In this document: in pieces, positions 19,089-28,595 of the stretch
Layout of the letters: each line of letters begins with the position of its first letter
How positions within the stretch are numbered: the stretch's first letter is position 1
NCBI GenBank assembly: GCA_030706405.1
Contig: JAUZOO010000006.1
Span: forward strand, 1 to 64,000
Source: Bacteroidota bacterium
GTDB lineage: Bacteria; Bacteroidota; Bacteroidia; Bacteroidales; JAAUTT01
Length of the DNA: 64,000 nt
Reading direction: 5' to 3'
Program-made: the position numbers and the translations under genes
The notes under the pieces: model-generated
The model's database searches: none
Told to the model about the DNA's origin: nothing
The model's input: only the letters and a program-made list of their open reading frames with translations

Positions 19089-19943
19089 ATGATGAAAAGT
19101 TTTATATTAACAATCGCTCTTTCTATTTTAGCACTAACATTAATTAAAGGTCAAAACGACAACTATTTTAAGCTCACCTTTGTTAAAAGTACTCCCAATG
19201 CGCAATCTAATCAGGTCTTATATATCAATTTTCCCGATGTAACCCTTTGGGGGTGGATAGAGGTTACTATTACCGGTGGATATAATTGGCAAAGAAATAC
19301 AGGAAAACTAACAAAACGGTTTGCCTTTATTTATAATGCAGGTGCATACTTTAGCCAAAATGTAGAAATTCCAACGGCATTTGGAGATTTGGCTTATCAA
19401 TGGAATATTGGAGATTACGAGTTAGCGAACCATAGAATTCCTATTTATCATTTAGCCACTACAGGAAATGATATTACTATCCAAGTGGAAGGAGTTTTGC
19501 AACATTTAGATTGTATAAACTCAATCAAAAACAATCTGTCAATAAGCGACCCTGTTATAGTTCCTAATTCAATGCAGAGGCAATATACCTCTTTTATGCA
19601 AGATCGAGTTGGAATTGGCATTCTGAACCCTCAGAATACACTCGACGTTAACGGAACTGTGCATGCGAGAGAAGTTAAAGTCGATTTAAATAACTGGAGT
19701 GATTTTGTTTTTAAGCCAGATTATAAACTAAAACCACTTAAAGAGCTAGAGTCTTATGTAAAAGAAAACCATCACTTGCCCGAAATACCTTCTGAAGCAG
19801 AAATTGTACAAAACGGTGTCAATATTGGTGTCACTCAAAAAAAGCTTTTGCAAAAAATTGAAGAGTTAACACTTTATACTATCGATCAACAAAAACAGAT
19901 TGAAGAGTTAAAAAAACAAATTCAGGAATTAATGCATAAATAG
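19089..19943 (+). CDS. Secreted tail-fibre-like protein, paralog 8
   Basis: A 284-residue paralog with signal peptide (cleavage near IKGQ). The N-terminal ~170 residues (YFKLTFVKSTPNAQSN ... GWIEVTITGGYNWQRNTGKL) form a beta-rich domain not shared with its two neighbours. A single VGIGILNPQNTLDVNG motif leads into a subtype-B-like C-terminal block (WSDFVFKPDYKLKPLKELES), and the protein ends with the same TIDQQKQIEELKKQ coiled coil as paralogs 7 and 9. Confidence 0.83.
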   Translation: MMKSFILTIALSILALTLIKGQNDNYFKLTFVKSTPNAQSNQVLYINFPDVTLWGWIEVTITGGYNWQRNTGKLTKRFAFIYNAGAYFSQNVEIPTAFGDLAYQWNIGDYELANHRIPIYHLATTGNDITIQVEGVLQHLDCINSIKNNLSISDPVIVPNSMQRQYTSFMQDRVGIGILNPQNTLDVNGTVHAREVKVDLNNWSDFVFKPDYKLKPLKELESYVKENHHLPEIPSEAEIVQNGVNIGVTQKKLLQKIEELTLYTIDQQKQIEELKKQIQELMHK

Positions 19944-20043
19944 TACATTTAATTATTAAACAAGCTTTTATTTCGCGAAAATGTTGTACACCGATAATTT
20001 ACTCTGAGAATATAAATTATCAAAATAAGCCCTAATAAAATAT

Positions 20044-20976
20044 ATGGTAATGAAAATAATTATATGCTTTTCGATTGGATTACTTCTTGTAAGTAATGTT
20101 AGAGCTCAGGATGAAAATATTTTAATAGGCTTAAACTCTCCTGCCTATGGAGTTAGAATAAAAGCTAACTGGCCTAGCAATGATGGAGGTTGGGCAAGAG
20201 GTTTTTATCTTGTAAACCAGGATAACACTCAAAATTTTTTTGGTTTTGGAGCATTTGGCATTTGCTCAAAGGGTATTCCTACATTAGGATATGGTTGGAT
20301 CGGAACAGATTACAATAATACATTTATGACTTTTATGCCAACGGGTCAAATAGGTATTGGCACAACCTCGCCCGCATATAAGCTTGACGTTATAGGATCA
20401 TTTCGTGTAACTGGCAATAGTGAGCTATTGGGATGGTCTAGTAAAATTTATGGTAATTATGATCCCAATAATTATTATTTAGGACACTATGCAGTTTCAG
20501 GTTCAGATGGCTTAGATATTCATTGGTATGGAGGTATTAGATTAGGAGATTATACTGGTAATGTAATGCAAATTTCTAATGGACAAATTGGAATTGGCAC
20601 TTCTACGCCTGCTTATAAACTTGATGTTATAGGAACCATAAGGGCAAGGGAGATTAAAGTTGACTTAAACGGAGCTGATTTCGTTTTTGAAAAAAATTAC
20701 AAGCTAATGCCTTTAACTGAATTGGAGCAATTTGTAAAAGAGCAAAAGCATTTGCCGGAAGTTGCTTCGGCTAAGGAGATGGAGAAAAACGGAACGGATT
20801 TAGGAAACCTAAATACTAAACTTTTGCAAAAAATTGAAGAGTTAACGCTTTATACTATCGATCAACAAAAACAGATTGATGAGTTAAAAAAGCAAAATGC
20901 AAAGATTGAGCAGCAACAGCAAGAATTGCAGGCGTTGAAGAAAGAAATCGAGAAATTAAAACCCGTTTCAAAATAA
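20044..20976 (+). CDS. Secreted tail-fibre-like protein, paralog 9
   Basis: A 310-residue paralog. The ATG at 20044 (MVMKIIICFSIGLLLVSNVRAQ) gives a good signal peptide; the ATG at 20050 is equally possible. Residues ~1-100 are unique, but from the IGIGTTSPAYKLDV motif to the coiled coil it is almost the same as paralog 7. It has a longer Gln/Glu/Lys coiled coil at the end. A strong inverted repeat lies about 57 bp downstream and probably ends the transcript. Confidence 0.83.
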   Translation: MVMKIIICFSIGLLLVSNVRAQDENILIGLNSPAYGVRIKANWPSNDGGWARGFYLVNQDNTQNFFGFGAFGICSKGIPTLGYGWIGTDYNNTFMTFMPTGQIGIGTTSPAYKLDVIGSFRVTGNSELLGWSSKIYGNYDPNNYYLGHYAVSGSDGLDIHWYGGIRLGDYTGNVMQISNGQIGIGTSTPAYKLDVIGTIRAREIKVDLNGADFVFEKNYKLMPLTELEQFVKEQKHLPEVASAKEMEKNGTDLGNLNTKLLQKIEELTLYTIDQQKQIDELKKQNAKIEQQQQELQALKKEIEKLKPVSK

Positions 20977-21032
20977 CGTCCGGTTTTTTCAAACAAACAA
21001 ATCGGAGCAACTGAACTAATACCCGAGCCACT

Positions 21033-21068
21033 GTTTAATAAACAAAAAAATCATTTTGTTTATTAAAC
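21033..21068. terminator. Perfect 15-bp inverted repeat, probable terminator
   Basis: GTTTAATAAACAAAA and TTTTGTTTATTAAAC are perfect complements around a 6-base loop, followed by a run of A. It lies between the last tail-fibre-like gene and the pilin gene. The stem is AT-only apart from two GC pairs, so it could also be a regulatory palindrome. The two half-sites are themselves partial palindromes (TTTAATAAA, TTTATTAAA). Confidence 0.5.
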
Positions 21069-21152
21069 AAAAAAATGTAGTATAGCACCCTGAAAATCTA
21101 TTTATTAAACATCATTCAACCATCTGTTACTGAAATTGATTAACTGATAATT

Positions 21153-21566
21153 ATGAGAAAACCAATCAAACCTCAACGCCTGCCAGCTTTTACGCTTACC
21201 GAATTATTGGTTGTGCTAGTTATTGTTGGCATCTTAGTATTGTTGGCCCTGCCTAAACTCATGCCCTTAATCTCCAAGGCCAAAAGCACCGAAGCCGAGT
21301 TACAACTTGGCCATTTGCAAACGTTGGAGAAAAGCTATTTTTATGCCAAATCGAAGTATGCCGCAACCCTCGAAGATGTGGGTTTTGAGCAGGAAAAACT
21401 CACCACCGAAGGAGGCTCAGCCAATTACCGGGTTGAAATTGTAGAAGCTACCGCTACCGGATTTAAAGCCCGTGCTACGGCTGTTGTCGATTTTAACGGC
21501 GATGGCAAGTTTAATGTTTGGGAAATAGATCAGGATAAAAACCTTGTTGAAGTAACCAAGGATTGA
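21153..21566 (+). CDS. Type II/IV pilin, major pseudopilin (GspG-like)
   Basis: A 137-residue prepilin. The leader MRKPIKPQRLPA is followed by FTLTELLVVLVIVGILVLLA, a typical class III signal; cleavage is expected before Phe13, with the conserved Glu5 of the mature protein at residue 17. A helical spine follows, and near the C terminus DFNGDGKFNVWE resembles a calcium-binding loop, as in GspG pseudopilins. Only 1 bp separates it from the prepilin peptidase gene. As first gene of the run, it is the best candidate for the major subunit of the pilus or pseudopilus. Confidence 0.85.
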   Translation: MRKPIKPQRLPAFTLTELLVVLVIVGILVLLALPKLMPLISKAKSTEAELQLGHLQTLEKSYFYAKSKYAATLEDVGFEQEKLTTEGGSANYRVEIVEATATGFKARATAVVDFNGDGKFNVWEIDQDKNLVEVTKD

Positions 21567-21567
21567 C

Positions 21568-22086
21568 ATGTCCCTATTGGCTTCCTCATTATTAAGCGGA
21601 ATTTTACTAATAGTTGTTTACCAGGATTTCCGTTACAGGGCATTATCGGTTTATGTTCTTGCAATGGCCTTATTGTTGGCTGTTTTTTACGCCGTGTTAA
21701 TCAACGGATGGAAACAGGCGATGGTCTTTGCCGGTATCAATGGGCTACTGATAGCTCTTCAACTGGCAGGTGTGTGGGGGTATTTTTCCCTTAAAAGGAG
21801 AAGTTTTATGAGTATAGTCAACACCTGCATTGGCAGTGGCGATTTGCTTTTCTATGCCGTGTTGGCGCTGTTATTCTCACCTGTAAACTTTATCGTGTTT
21901 AACCTGCTGGGGTATATTATAATACTAGTAGTATTTGCAGTACTCAAATTGATGGCCGGGTATAACAATACTATCCCCCTTGCCGGAAGTTTAGCGTTAT
22001 TGTTTTGTCCGATGGTTTTTATCGATCGGTTTGTACCGGGGTTTAATATGTATAATGATTATTTTTTGATGAATGTGTTGTTCTAA
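21568..22086 (+). CDS. Prepilin peptidase, A24 family (short form)
   Basis: A 172-residue polytopic membrane aspartyl protease. The two catalytic aspartates are visible: YQDFRYR (Asp20) and GSGDLLFY (Asp92). It lacks the N-terminal methylase domain and zinc-binding Cys motif of full-length PilD/GspO, so it is a cleavage-only form. It presumably cleaves the leaders of the pilin at 21153 and of the minor pilins at 31083 and 31535. Confidence 0.85.
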   Translation: MSLLASSLLSGILLIVVYQDFRYRALSVYVLAMALLLAVFYAVLINGWKQAMVFAGINGLLIALQLAGVWGYFSLKRRSFMSIVNTCIGSGDLLFYAVLALLFSPVNFIVFNLLGYIIILVVFAVLKLMAGYNNTIPLAGSLALLFCPMVFIDRFVPGFNMYNDYFLMNVLF

Positions 22087-22289
22087 TAAGAATGGACAGA
22101 TATCTATAATCATAGAATTTTAGACTAAGCAACAATTTCATTTTTTGTCTTGAAACAAAAGATTTAAAACATCAAAAAAGGATGATGACTAAACGGAGTT
22201 TCGAGGGTAGGCATGGAACATCTATTGAATGTTTGGTATAAGCGGTTAATCTCCAAAATACGTTATATATAGGCGTTAATTAGAAAATT

Positions 22290-23735
22290 ATGGGCAATCG
22301 TGAGGATTATATTTTTGACACCGAGCTTCTGCAACTAATCACTGCGGACCAGGCTTGGCATTATGCTATTGTCCCTAAAAAAAGCGGGGCTGTGGAGCTC
22401 GATTTTTTTATTGACGACACCAAACCGGTAGCAGATACCCGGGATGAGCTCGAACTCCTGTTCGGGAAAACGGTTAACCTCGAAAAAGCTTCTCCCGATT
22501 ATATTTATGAGGTGCTGTCGAAACATTATCGTAAAGGTTACAACCAACCCAATGAGCAGTCGCAAAACCTGGGGTTCTCCCCTAATTCGGACGATTTTCT
22601 GGTAAGCCTGATAACAGGGGCCCATTCGTTGGGGAGCAGCGATATTCACATCGAGACGTATGAAGAGAAATGTCGCATCCGTATGCGTATCGACGGAAAG
22701 CTCATCGAAAGGTTTGTTTTAAAAAGGGATGAGTACCCCGCCATTGTTAACCGGATAAAGATTAAGTCGAACCTCGACATTGCAGAGAAACGACTTCCCC
22801 AGGATGGTCGTATCTTTTTCGATCATGGTGCCCAGAAGTTCGATATCCGGGTATCGGTTCTTCCAACATTATATGGTGAAAAGATCGTCTTACGGTTGCT
22901 CAGTAAAGATGCCGCCAATATCGATATTTATAAGCTCGGGTTTATGCCCCGCCAATTGGATGATTTTCTGGAAGCGATACGTAAGCCCAACGGCATAATC
23001 CTGATAAGCGGACCTACCGGCTCGGGGAAAACGACCACCTTATACGCCACGCTGCGAATCTTGAACAAGGAATACACCAACATCCTGACCATTGAGGATC
23101 CGATAGAATATACGCTCGAAGGTATTAACCAGGTACAATTGAAAGAAAGCATAGGCCTTACGTTTGCCAGTGCTTTGCGGACGTTTCTGCGACAAGACCC
23201 GGACATCATTATGCTTGGGGAGATCCGCGACGGGGAAACGGCGCAAATGGCAACACGTGCTGCCCTTACCGGTCACCTTGTACTATCTACAATACATACT
23301 AACTCGGCATGGGGAACTATCTCCCGGCTCATAGACATGGGTGTACCTCCTTTTCTTATTGCCAATACGGTTAACCTTTCGGTGGCTCAACGCTTGGTGC
23401 GGTTATTATGTCCCCATTGTAAGCAGGAAAAGCTTTTGCAGGATGCTGATTGGCCTCATAATTACAAACCCGCAAAGATTCTGCAAAAACATCATATAGC
23501 CTGTGGTTGCGACCAATGTTTCTATACCGGATACAAAGGAAGAAAGGCGGTTTATGAAGTTATTCCACTGGATCGGGATTTGGCCGAGGCTATCAAAACA
23601 GGTACGCATCATACCAGCACTTTACTAAAAAAACGGGATATTAAAACACTATCGCAGGTAGCCCTCGAACTGATAGAAGCGGGAGATACGTCAATAGATG
23701 AATGTTATCCATTATTAATGAGTCATTCGGATTAG
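22290..23735 (+). CDS. Type II secretion/type IV pilus assembly ATPase (GspE/PilB-like)
   Basis: A 481-residue cytosolic hexameric ATPase. The short N-terminal region precedes SSDIHIETYEEKCRIRMRID. Walker A is GPTGSGKTT near residues 241-249, and the Walker B region DPDIIMLGEIRD lies near 303-314, followed by TGHLVLSTIHTNSA (His box). Near residue 373 a CPHC pair and a later CGCDQC form the zinc-binding tetracysteine module typical of GspE/PilB rather than of retraction ATPases. It powers pilin polymerisation. The gene starts 203 bp after the peptidase, so it may have its own promoter. Confidence 0.9.
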   Translation: MGNREDYIFDTELLQLITADQAWHYAIVPKKSGAVELDFFIDDTKPVADTRDELELLFGKTVNLEKASPDYIYEVLSKHYRKGYNQPNEQSQNLGFSPNSDDFLVSLITGAHSLGSSDIHIETYEEKCRIRMRIDGKLIERFVLKRDEYPAIVNRIKIKSNLDIAEKRLPQDGRIFFDHGAQKFDIRVSVLPTLYGEKIVLRLLSKDAANIDIYKLGFMPRQLDDFLEAIRKPNGIILISGPTGSGKTTTLYATLRILNKEYTNILTIEDPIEYTLEGINQVQLKESIGLTFASALRTFLRQDPDIIMLGEIRDGETAQMATRAALTGHLVLSTIHTNSAWGTISRLIDMGVPPFLIANTVNLSVAQRLVRLLCPHCKQEKLLQDADWPHNYKPAKILQKHHIACGCDQCFYTGYKGRKAVYEVIPLDRDLAEAIKTGTHHTSTLLKKRDIKTLSQVALELIEAGDTSIDECYPLLMSHSD

Positions 23736-23808
23736 ACAAAAAGCCTCTTAGATCTCAAAGAAGGACTTGATAATATTTAAGGAAAATAAGCAAATTATAA
23801 GGTAATAT

Positions 23809-25719
23809 ATGAGAAAAAGAATACTACTGTTAATTATATATTCGTGTGTTTTAAACATTGGCGTGTGGGGACAGGATAAATATTCAAAAATACAGGAGAG
23901 ACTTTTTACCCTTTCGGCAGGAGATATTCCTGCGCTTAACGAACGGGTAAACATTTCGGTCACCAATGTGCCAATCCAGGAATTTTTACGTGGAGTAGCA
24001 GCCAACACCGGTCTAAACATTAATGTGGAGCCCGGATTGAAAATTGATGTAATCAACAATTTTTCCAACGTAAAGGTAATTGACATCCTTTTGTTTCTGT
24101 GCCGTCAGTACGATTTGAATATTACAGCTATAGGAAACATTATTAATATATTTAGAGAGAAGCCGGAAGCCCTTCCCGCCCAGCCCCGAAAAGCGCTGGT
24201 AACCTATGACAAGGAATCGGGATTAGTTTCTATTCAATGTGAAAATGATGATTTAATCAATCTGGCACGGGAAATGATCGACAAAACGGGCACGAATGTT
24301 ATCCCTGCTCCCGGTTTGGACAAAACAAAAGTAAATGGGTATATTCAAAACGTTCCATTAAACAATGCACTGGAAAAGTTTGCTTATACGAATAATCTGA
24401 AAATCAAAAAAACTGATGACCAAGCCTATTTGATAGAACGAAATGATCAGGCACAAGTTACCGCTCCGCTAACTTTGAATCGTAAGGATAATGCCTTGGG
24501 AAAGAAAAATGTACAAAATGATGGAAATCCCGACTTCCAGGTAAAGCGTATCAATAATAGCGACAGCTTACTGGCATATGCACAGAACGCCTCTGTTGCC
24601 GATATCATTAAGGAAGCTGCCTCTCAGCTAAAAGTGGACTATTATTTGGCATCGCCCATTACAGGAGAGGCTACATTTACGTTGAAACGTGTGACTTTCC
24701 CCTCTTTACTCCAAAACCTTTTTCAAAATTCAAATTTTGCATATCAACAAAAAAACGGAGTTTATGTGATCAGTGACAATAAAAGCTCCGAATTAAAAGA
24801 TTTTAAAGTCATTCAACTGCAAAACCGGACGATTGATACGCTTTTGACCATTGTTCCGGCAGATTTGAAGAAGGATTTGGAAATAAAGACGTTTGTAGAA
24901 TTGAATTCGGTGATGGTTGGCGGGTTACCGGAAAAGATCATGGCTTTTGAGAAATTTTTACGGACAGTGGATGTTGTGGTCCCTGTTATTTCCATTGAAG
25001 TGATGATAATTGATCTTACCAAGTCACACATAACAACCACCGGAATTGAAACCGGCATCAAAGAAAAGGCGACAACGACTACCGGAAAAGTATTTCCGGA
25101 GACAGACATAAACCTAGGAGCAACATCAATCAATAACCTGATTAATAGTTTTAATGGTTTTGGTTCGATAAAGATCGGTAAAGTTACCCCTAATTTTTAC
25201 ATGACGCTTAAGGCATTACAAACGAACGGAATAATAAACATCCGATCAACGCCAAAGCTATCCACTTTAAATGGTCATTCCGCCTCTTTAGCTATTACCA
25301 ATACCGAATATTACCAGGAGCAACAAAACAGTATCTACGGCTCCATAACTTCCCAGTCGACCGTTACCACTACGTATAAAGATGTGAAAGCGGAGATGTC
25401 CGTGAAAATAAGGCCGGTAGTTTCGGGCAATGATCAGATAACGCTGGATATTGAAGTTAATCAGGAAGATTTTACTACACGAATTTCGCAATATGCCCCT
25501 CCCGGGAAAACGGCAAGGAAATTCAAATCACTTATAAGGGTTAAAAATCAGGAAATGGTTTTGCTCGGTGGTTTAGAACAGAAACGTGACAATGATACCA
25601 GTTCTGGCATTCCTGTATTATCAAGAATTCCCATATTAAAATGGTTGTTCAGCAGTAAAAGTAAAACCCAGTCTAATGAAAAACTTGAGATATTCATAAA
25701 ACCGACGATTATCGATTGA
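23809..25719 (+). CDS. Secretin, outer-membrane channel (GspD/PilQ-like)
   Basis: A 636-residue outer-membrane secretin. It has a signal peptide (cleavage near WGQD), an STN-type N-terminal domain (VNISVTNVPIQEFLRGVAAN), a second N domain, and the C-terminal secretin barrel. The barrel region is shown by VPVISIEVMIIDLTKS, INIRSTPKLSTLNGHSA and the end motif VLLGGLEQKRD ... GIPVLSRIPILKWLFSSK. The length suits a Bacteroidota secretin. It forms the exit pore for the pseudopilus machine encoded around it. Confidence 0.88.
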   Translation: MRKRILLLIIYSCVLNIGVWGQDKYSKIQERLFTLSAGDIPALNERVNISVTNVPIQEFLRGVAANTGLNINVEPGLKIDVINNFSNVKVIDILLFLCRQYDLNITAIGNIINIFREKPEALPAQPRKALVTYDKESGLVSIQCENDDLINLAREMIDKTGTNVIPAPGLDKTKVNGYIQNVPLNNALEKFAYTNNLKIKKTDDQAYLIERNDQAQVTAPLTLNRKDNALGKKNVQNDGNPDFQVKRINNSDSLLAYAQNASVADIIKEAASQLKVDYYLASPITGEATFTLKRVTFPSLLQNLFQNSNFAYQQKNGVYVISDNKSSELKDFKVIQLQNRTIDTLLTIVPADLKKDLEIKTFVELNSVMVGGLPEKIMAFEKFLRTVDVVVPVISIEVMIIDLTKSHITTTGIETGIKEKATTTTGKVFPETDINLGATSINNLINSFNGFGSIKIGKVTPNFYMTLKALQTNGIINIRSTPKLSTLNGHSASLAITNTEYYQEQQNSIYGSITSQSTVTTTYKDVKAEMSVKIRPVVSGNDQITLDIEVNQEDFTTRISQYAPPGKTARKFKSLIRVKNQEMVLLGGLEQKRDNDTSSGIPVLSRIPILKWLFSSKSKTQSNEKLEIFIKPTIID

Positions 25720-25767
25720 TCCTATTTAGGAAAAATGAAATTTTAAATTAAATGCAGGTAATAAACA

Positions 25768-27000
25768 ATGCTTAGTTTTTTAAAAGATAAAAGTTTTATT
25801 AAATGCAATCGTGTACTTGGTATTCATTGTTACCAGGCTACGGGGGAAGATCCTTTGTTTCATTATTTAGAGCTTACACGAAAAGGCAGTAAGATTATTG
25901 TCGGGCAAAATGAATCCTATCAGGGAAGCCTGGAAGAATTTCGTGTAAGATTACCCAAGGATATTCCTATATTTTTATCGATAGAAGGTAAAGGTATATT
26001 GCATAAAAAAGTAACTGTTGACCCCTCGCAATCTGTTATTCACCAGGCAATGCCTAATGCTAATGCGGATGATTTCCTGGAAAGCCATTATCCCGGACCC
26101 AATGATACCGTTTTTATCTCTATTGCCCGAAAAGATCAAATTGAAGAATTAATAAGCACATTTAATGAGTATAACCTGCCTGTAATAGGATTAAATATAA
26201 GTCCGTTTTTATGTTTAAACCTGTTGAATCTGTTCAGTGAATTACCGATTGAAATATCAACAGGAGCCTACCGTATTTCGTGCAGCGAGGACAGACAATA
26301 TCTGCTCGATTTTAAAAAAGAAGTAAACAAAGATTCTTCCGAACGTTATTTTTTAGGCGGAGAATATATATCAGCCTGTTTTTTATTGCCTTATTACCAT
26401 GCCCTGACCTATTACGTGCCGGACGAGAACGAATTACGATGTCTGCCGGTTACTGAACAACAAGAGGAGTATAATGCAAAACGGGTTTTTATGTTTTCCG
26501 GCCGGGGCATGCTAATCTTCCTGTTTATGGCATTGATGGTTAACTTCTTTTATTTTTCTAAATATTCGCAACAAAAACAAATGCTGGAAGGGCAGGTTTC
26601 AGGAAACGGCCAACTCCTGAAAAATCTAAAGAGCTTAAAGGACGAACTAGCCTGGAAAGAAAAGTTTATGATACAGACGGGTATCATTAAAAATAGTTAT
26701 ATGGCATACTATGCAGACCAGATTGGGCAAACACTGCCTGATGAAATAACACTGGAAAAGATGGAAATACATCCGCTGTTATCAAAAGTTAAAAAACAAA
26801 AAGAAATTGAACTGGAACCAGATAAGATTGTAATTGACGGTTTGGCAGGGAATAATATGGTGCTTAACGACTGGGTGCGGATATTGAAAAATAAGCACTG
26901 GATACAAGACGTTTCGGTAGTAAACTATACAAAGGAGGAAAACGCCGAGGCGGGTATTTTTTCCATAGAAATAAAACTTAACAAAGAGCAATCAATTTAA
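25768..27000 (+). CDS. Inner-membrane assembly protein, PilM/PilN-like (GspL-like)
   Basis: A 410-residue bitopic protein. Residues 1-235 are a cytosolic domain with the general layout of PilM/GspL actin-like domains, although classical ATP-binding motifs are not clear. One transmembrane helix lies near 248-268 (GMLIFLFMALMVNFFYF), followed by a coiled coil and a periplasmic domain like PilN/GspL. Position between the secretin and a PilO-like gene supports this. Sequence similarity to named families is weak, so the assignment rests on architecture and neighbourhood. Confidence 0.65.
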   Translation: MLSFLKDKSFIKCNRVLGIHCYQATGEDPLFHYLELTRKGSKIIVGQNESYQGSLEEFRVRLPKDIPIFLSIEGKGILHKKVTVDPSQSVIHQAMPNANADDFLESHYPGPNDTVFISIARKDQIEELISTFNEYNLPVIGLNISPFLCLNLLNLFSELPIEISTGAYRISCSEDRQYLLDFKKEVNKDSSERYFLGGEYISACFLLPYYHALTYYVPDENELRCLPVTEQQEEYNAKRVFMFSGRGMLIFLFMALMVNFFYFSKYSQQKQMLEGQVSGNGQLLKNLKSLKDELAWKEKFMIQTGIIKNSYMAYYADQIGQTLPDEITLEKMEIHPLLSKVKKQKEIELEPDKIVIDGLAGNNMVLNDWVRILKNKHWIQDVSVVNYTKEENAEAGIFSIEIKLNKEQSI

Positions 27001-27007
27001 GAACCCT

Positions 27008-27574
27008 ATGGCTTTAAAACAAACCTATCGACAAAAACTTAAGTTCCTACCCCTGTTGTTTTTAGTTTCGGTACTGTTAACCTATTGGTTTGCCATCACC
27101 GAGACTGTCAACATAAAAGGAGATTGTATACGGCTGCATGAAGAAGCCCGGATAGCGGACAACGCACCAGTTCAAACGGCATTAATCCGAAAGAAACTGG
27201 ATGATATAAACCAAATTGCAGGGAAAGACTCCTTAACCTCCGAAACTGACCCCTTACTGGAATTTGTAAGCCATTACACAAACAGATCTGTTAACCTAGT
27301 GGATTATCAGCCGTTGCATACCTATCAGCACCAGAAATATAAAGTTGAGACCCGGACAGCCATATTCGAGGGCTCTTATACCAATTTGCTCAAATTCCTT
27401 TTTACCATCGAAAAAAAATTCAGATCAGGCAAAATAGTCTCGGTAAAGTTTGAGACAGAAACAAACCTAAAGACAGAGCATAAGCGGCTTCTAATGACCA
27501 TGTATGTGCAGTCGGTCAAAAACGATGCAGCCATTAATGCCGACAGTCTGTCGATTGATAATCACAAAAAATAA
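27008..27574 (+). CDS. PilO/GspM-like inner-membrane protein
   Basis: A 188-residue bitopic protein: a short cytosolic end, a transmembrane helix at about residues 13-30 (LPLLFLVSVLLTYWFAI), a coiled-coil stretch, and a periplasmic domain with YTNLLKFLFTIEKKFRSGKI, which is the ferredoxin-like fold pattern of PilO/GspM. It lies 7 bp after the PilM/PilN-like gene and 2 bp before the lipoprotein gene. It should pair with the preceding protein to form the assembly platform. Confidence 0.65.
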   Translation: MALKQTYRQKLKFLPLLFLVSVLLTYWFAITETVNIKGDCIRLHEEARIADNAPVQTALIRKKLDDINQIAGKDSLTSETDPLLEFVSHYTNRSVNLVDYQPLHTYQHQKYKVETRTAIFEGSYTNLLKFLFTIEKKFRSGKIVSVKFETETNLKTEHKRLLMTMYVQSVKNDAAINADSLSIDNHKK

Positions 27575-27576
27575 TC

Positions 27577-28551
27577 ATGACAATGAAGCATTTATCGTTA
27601 ATTAGTAAAATTGTGGGTTCGGGGCTATTATTTATCCTGATGTTTTACGGATGCGATGACATTTTTGAAAAGGATCTGTCTGGCAAAAAAATAGTATTAT
27701 TAGCTCCTTCGGACAGTCTAAAGACGGAGCTTACAACCACTACTTTCTGGTGGGAGAAATTGGACGGGGCATTGTCGTACAACCTGCAGGTGGTCTCACC
27801 GTCGTTCAATCATGTTGAAAAAATACTGGCAGACACAACAGTTACGGTAAACAAATTTACACTTACCTTATATCCCGGTAAATTTGAATGGCGGATAAAG
27901 GCCCTGAACGGATCGTCCCAAACAGCGTATTTCCTGCGATCGATGGAGGTAGATAGTACCATGGATTTGCAGAAACAAGAACTTGTACTGAAAACTCCAA
28001 ATGATGGCAGTGCTTTGAATGCCTCAAAGATTATTCTTCAATGGTATAAACTATACAATGCAACACAATACCGCGTACAGGTAAAGGCTACGGATTGGAG
28101 TGGCAGCAACGTGATAAGTCCGGTTTTTACCAATTACGATACGCTATCAGTTTCATCCCTATCGGAAGGAACGTACGTATGGGGAGTACAAGCATTAAAC
28201 GAGAGCTCGTCCAGCAATTTCTTTACACGTAAATTTACGATAGACCGTACAGCCCCGTCAACGCCTTCTCTGTTGTTGCCGGCTGACAGGGGAACGGTAA
28301 CGCAGTCGCCAGTAAGCTTATCCTGGACGCGTGTTACTGATAGCGGAACTACCCTGACAGATAGTATTGTTGTTGCATCCGATACTATTTTTTCTTCCGG
28401 AAATATAAAACTGGCCAAACGAATTGATGCAACCAGTTACAGCCTTGAGATAAAAGATAAGGGCAGTTATTTCTGGAAAGTAAAAACTATTGATGCTGCA
28501 GGGAACCAAAGCAGTTTTACGGCTGTACGAAAGTTTACAGTGCAATTTTAA
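27577..28551 (+). CDS. Lipoprotein with three FN3-like domains in the secretion operon
   Basis: A 324-residue lipoprotein; the signal ends FILMFYGC (lipobox Cys near residue 27). Three fibronectin type III-like repeats follow, each with the W...L....Y.v.v and Y.W.V.A.N pattern (FWWEKLDGALSYNLQV, LQWYKLYNATQYRVQV, LSWTRVTDSGTTLTDS). No pilotin family is recognised. Because it sits between the PilO-like and GspC/PilP-like genes, it may assist secretin localisation or substrate recognition; that is inference from position only. Confidence 0.65.
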   Translation: MTMKHLSLISKIVGSGLLFILMFYGCDDIFEKDLSGKKIVLLAPSDSLKTELTTTTFWWEKLDGALSYNLQVVSPSFNHVEKILADTTVTVNKFTLTLYPGKFEWRIKALNGSSQTAYFLRSMEVDSTMDLQKQELVLKTPNDGSALNASKIILQWYKLYNATQYRVQVKATDWSGSNVISPVFTNYDTLSVSSLSEGTYVWGVQALNESSSSNFFTRKFTIDRTAPSTPSLLLPADRGTVTQSPVSLSWTRVTDSGTTLTDSIVVASDTIFSSGNIKLAKRIDATSYSLEIKDKGSYFWKVKTIDAAGNQSSFTAVRKFTVQF

Positions 28552-28595
28552 ATTCTTAATTATCCAACCAAAGACGTTCGTAAATTAATCAAACT

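Noticed and set aside
48-20976. Fibre-like gene arrays as part of a prophage or phage-tail particle
   Set aside because: All have signal peptides, and no capsid, portal, terminase, sheath, tube or baseplate gene is in the window.
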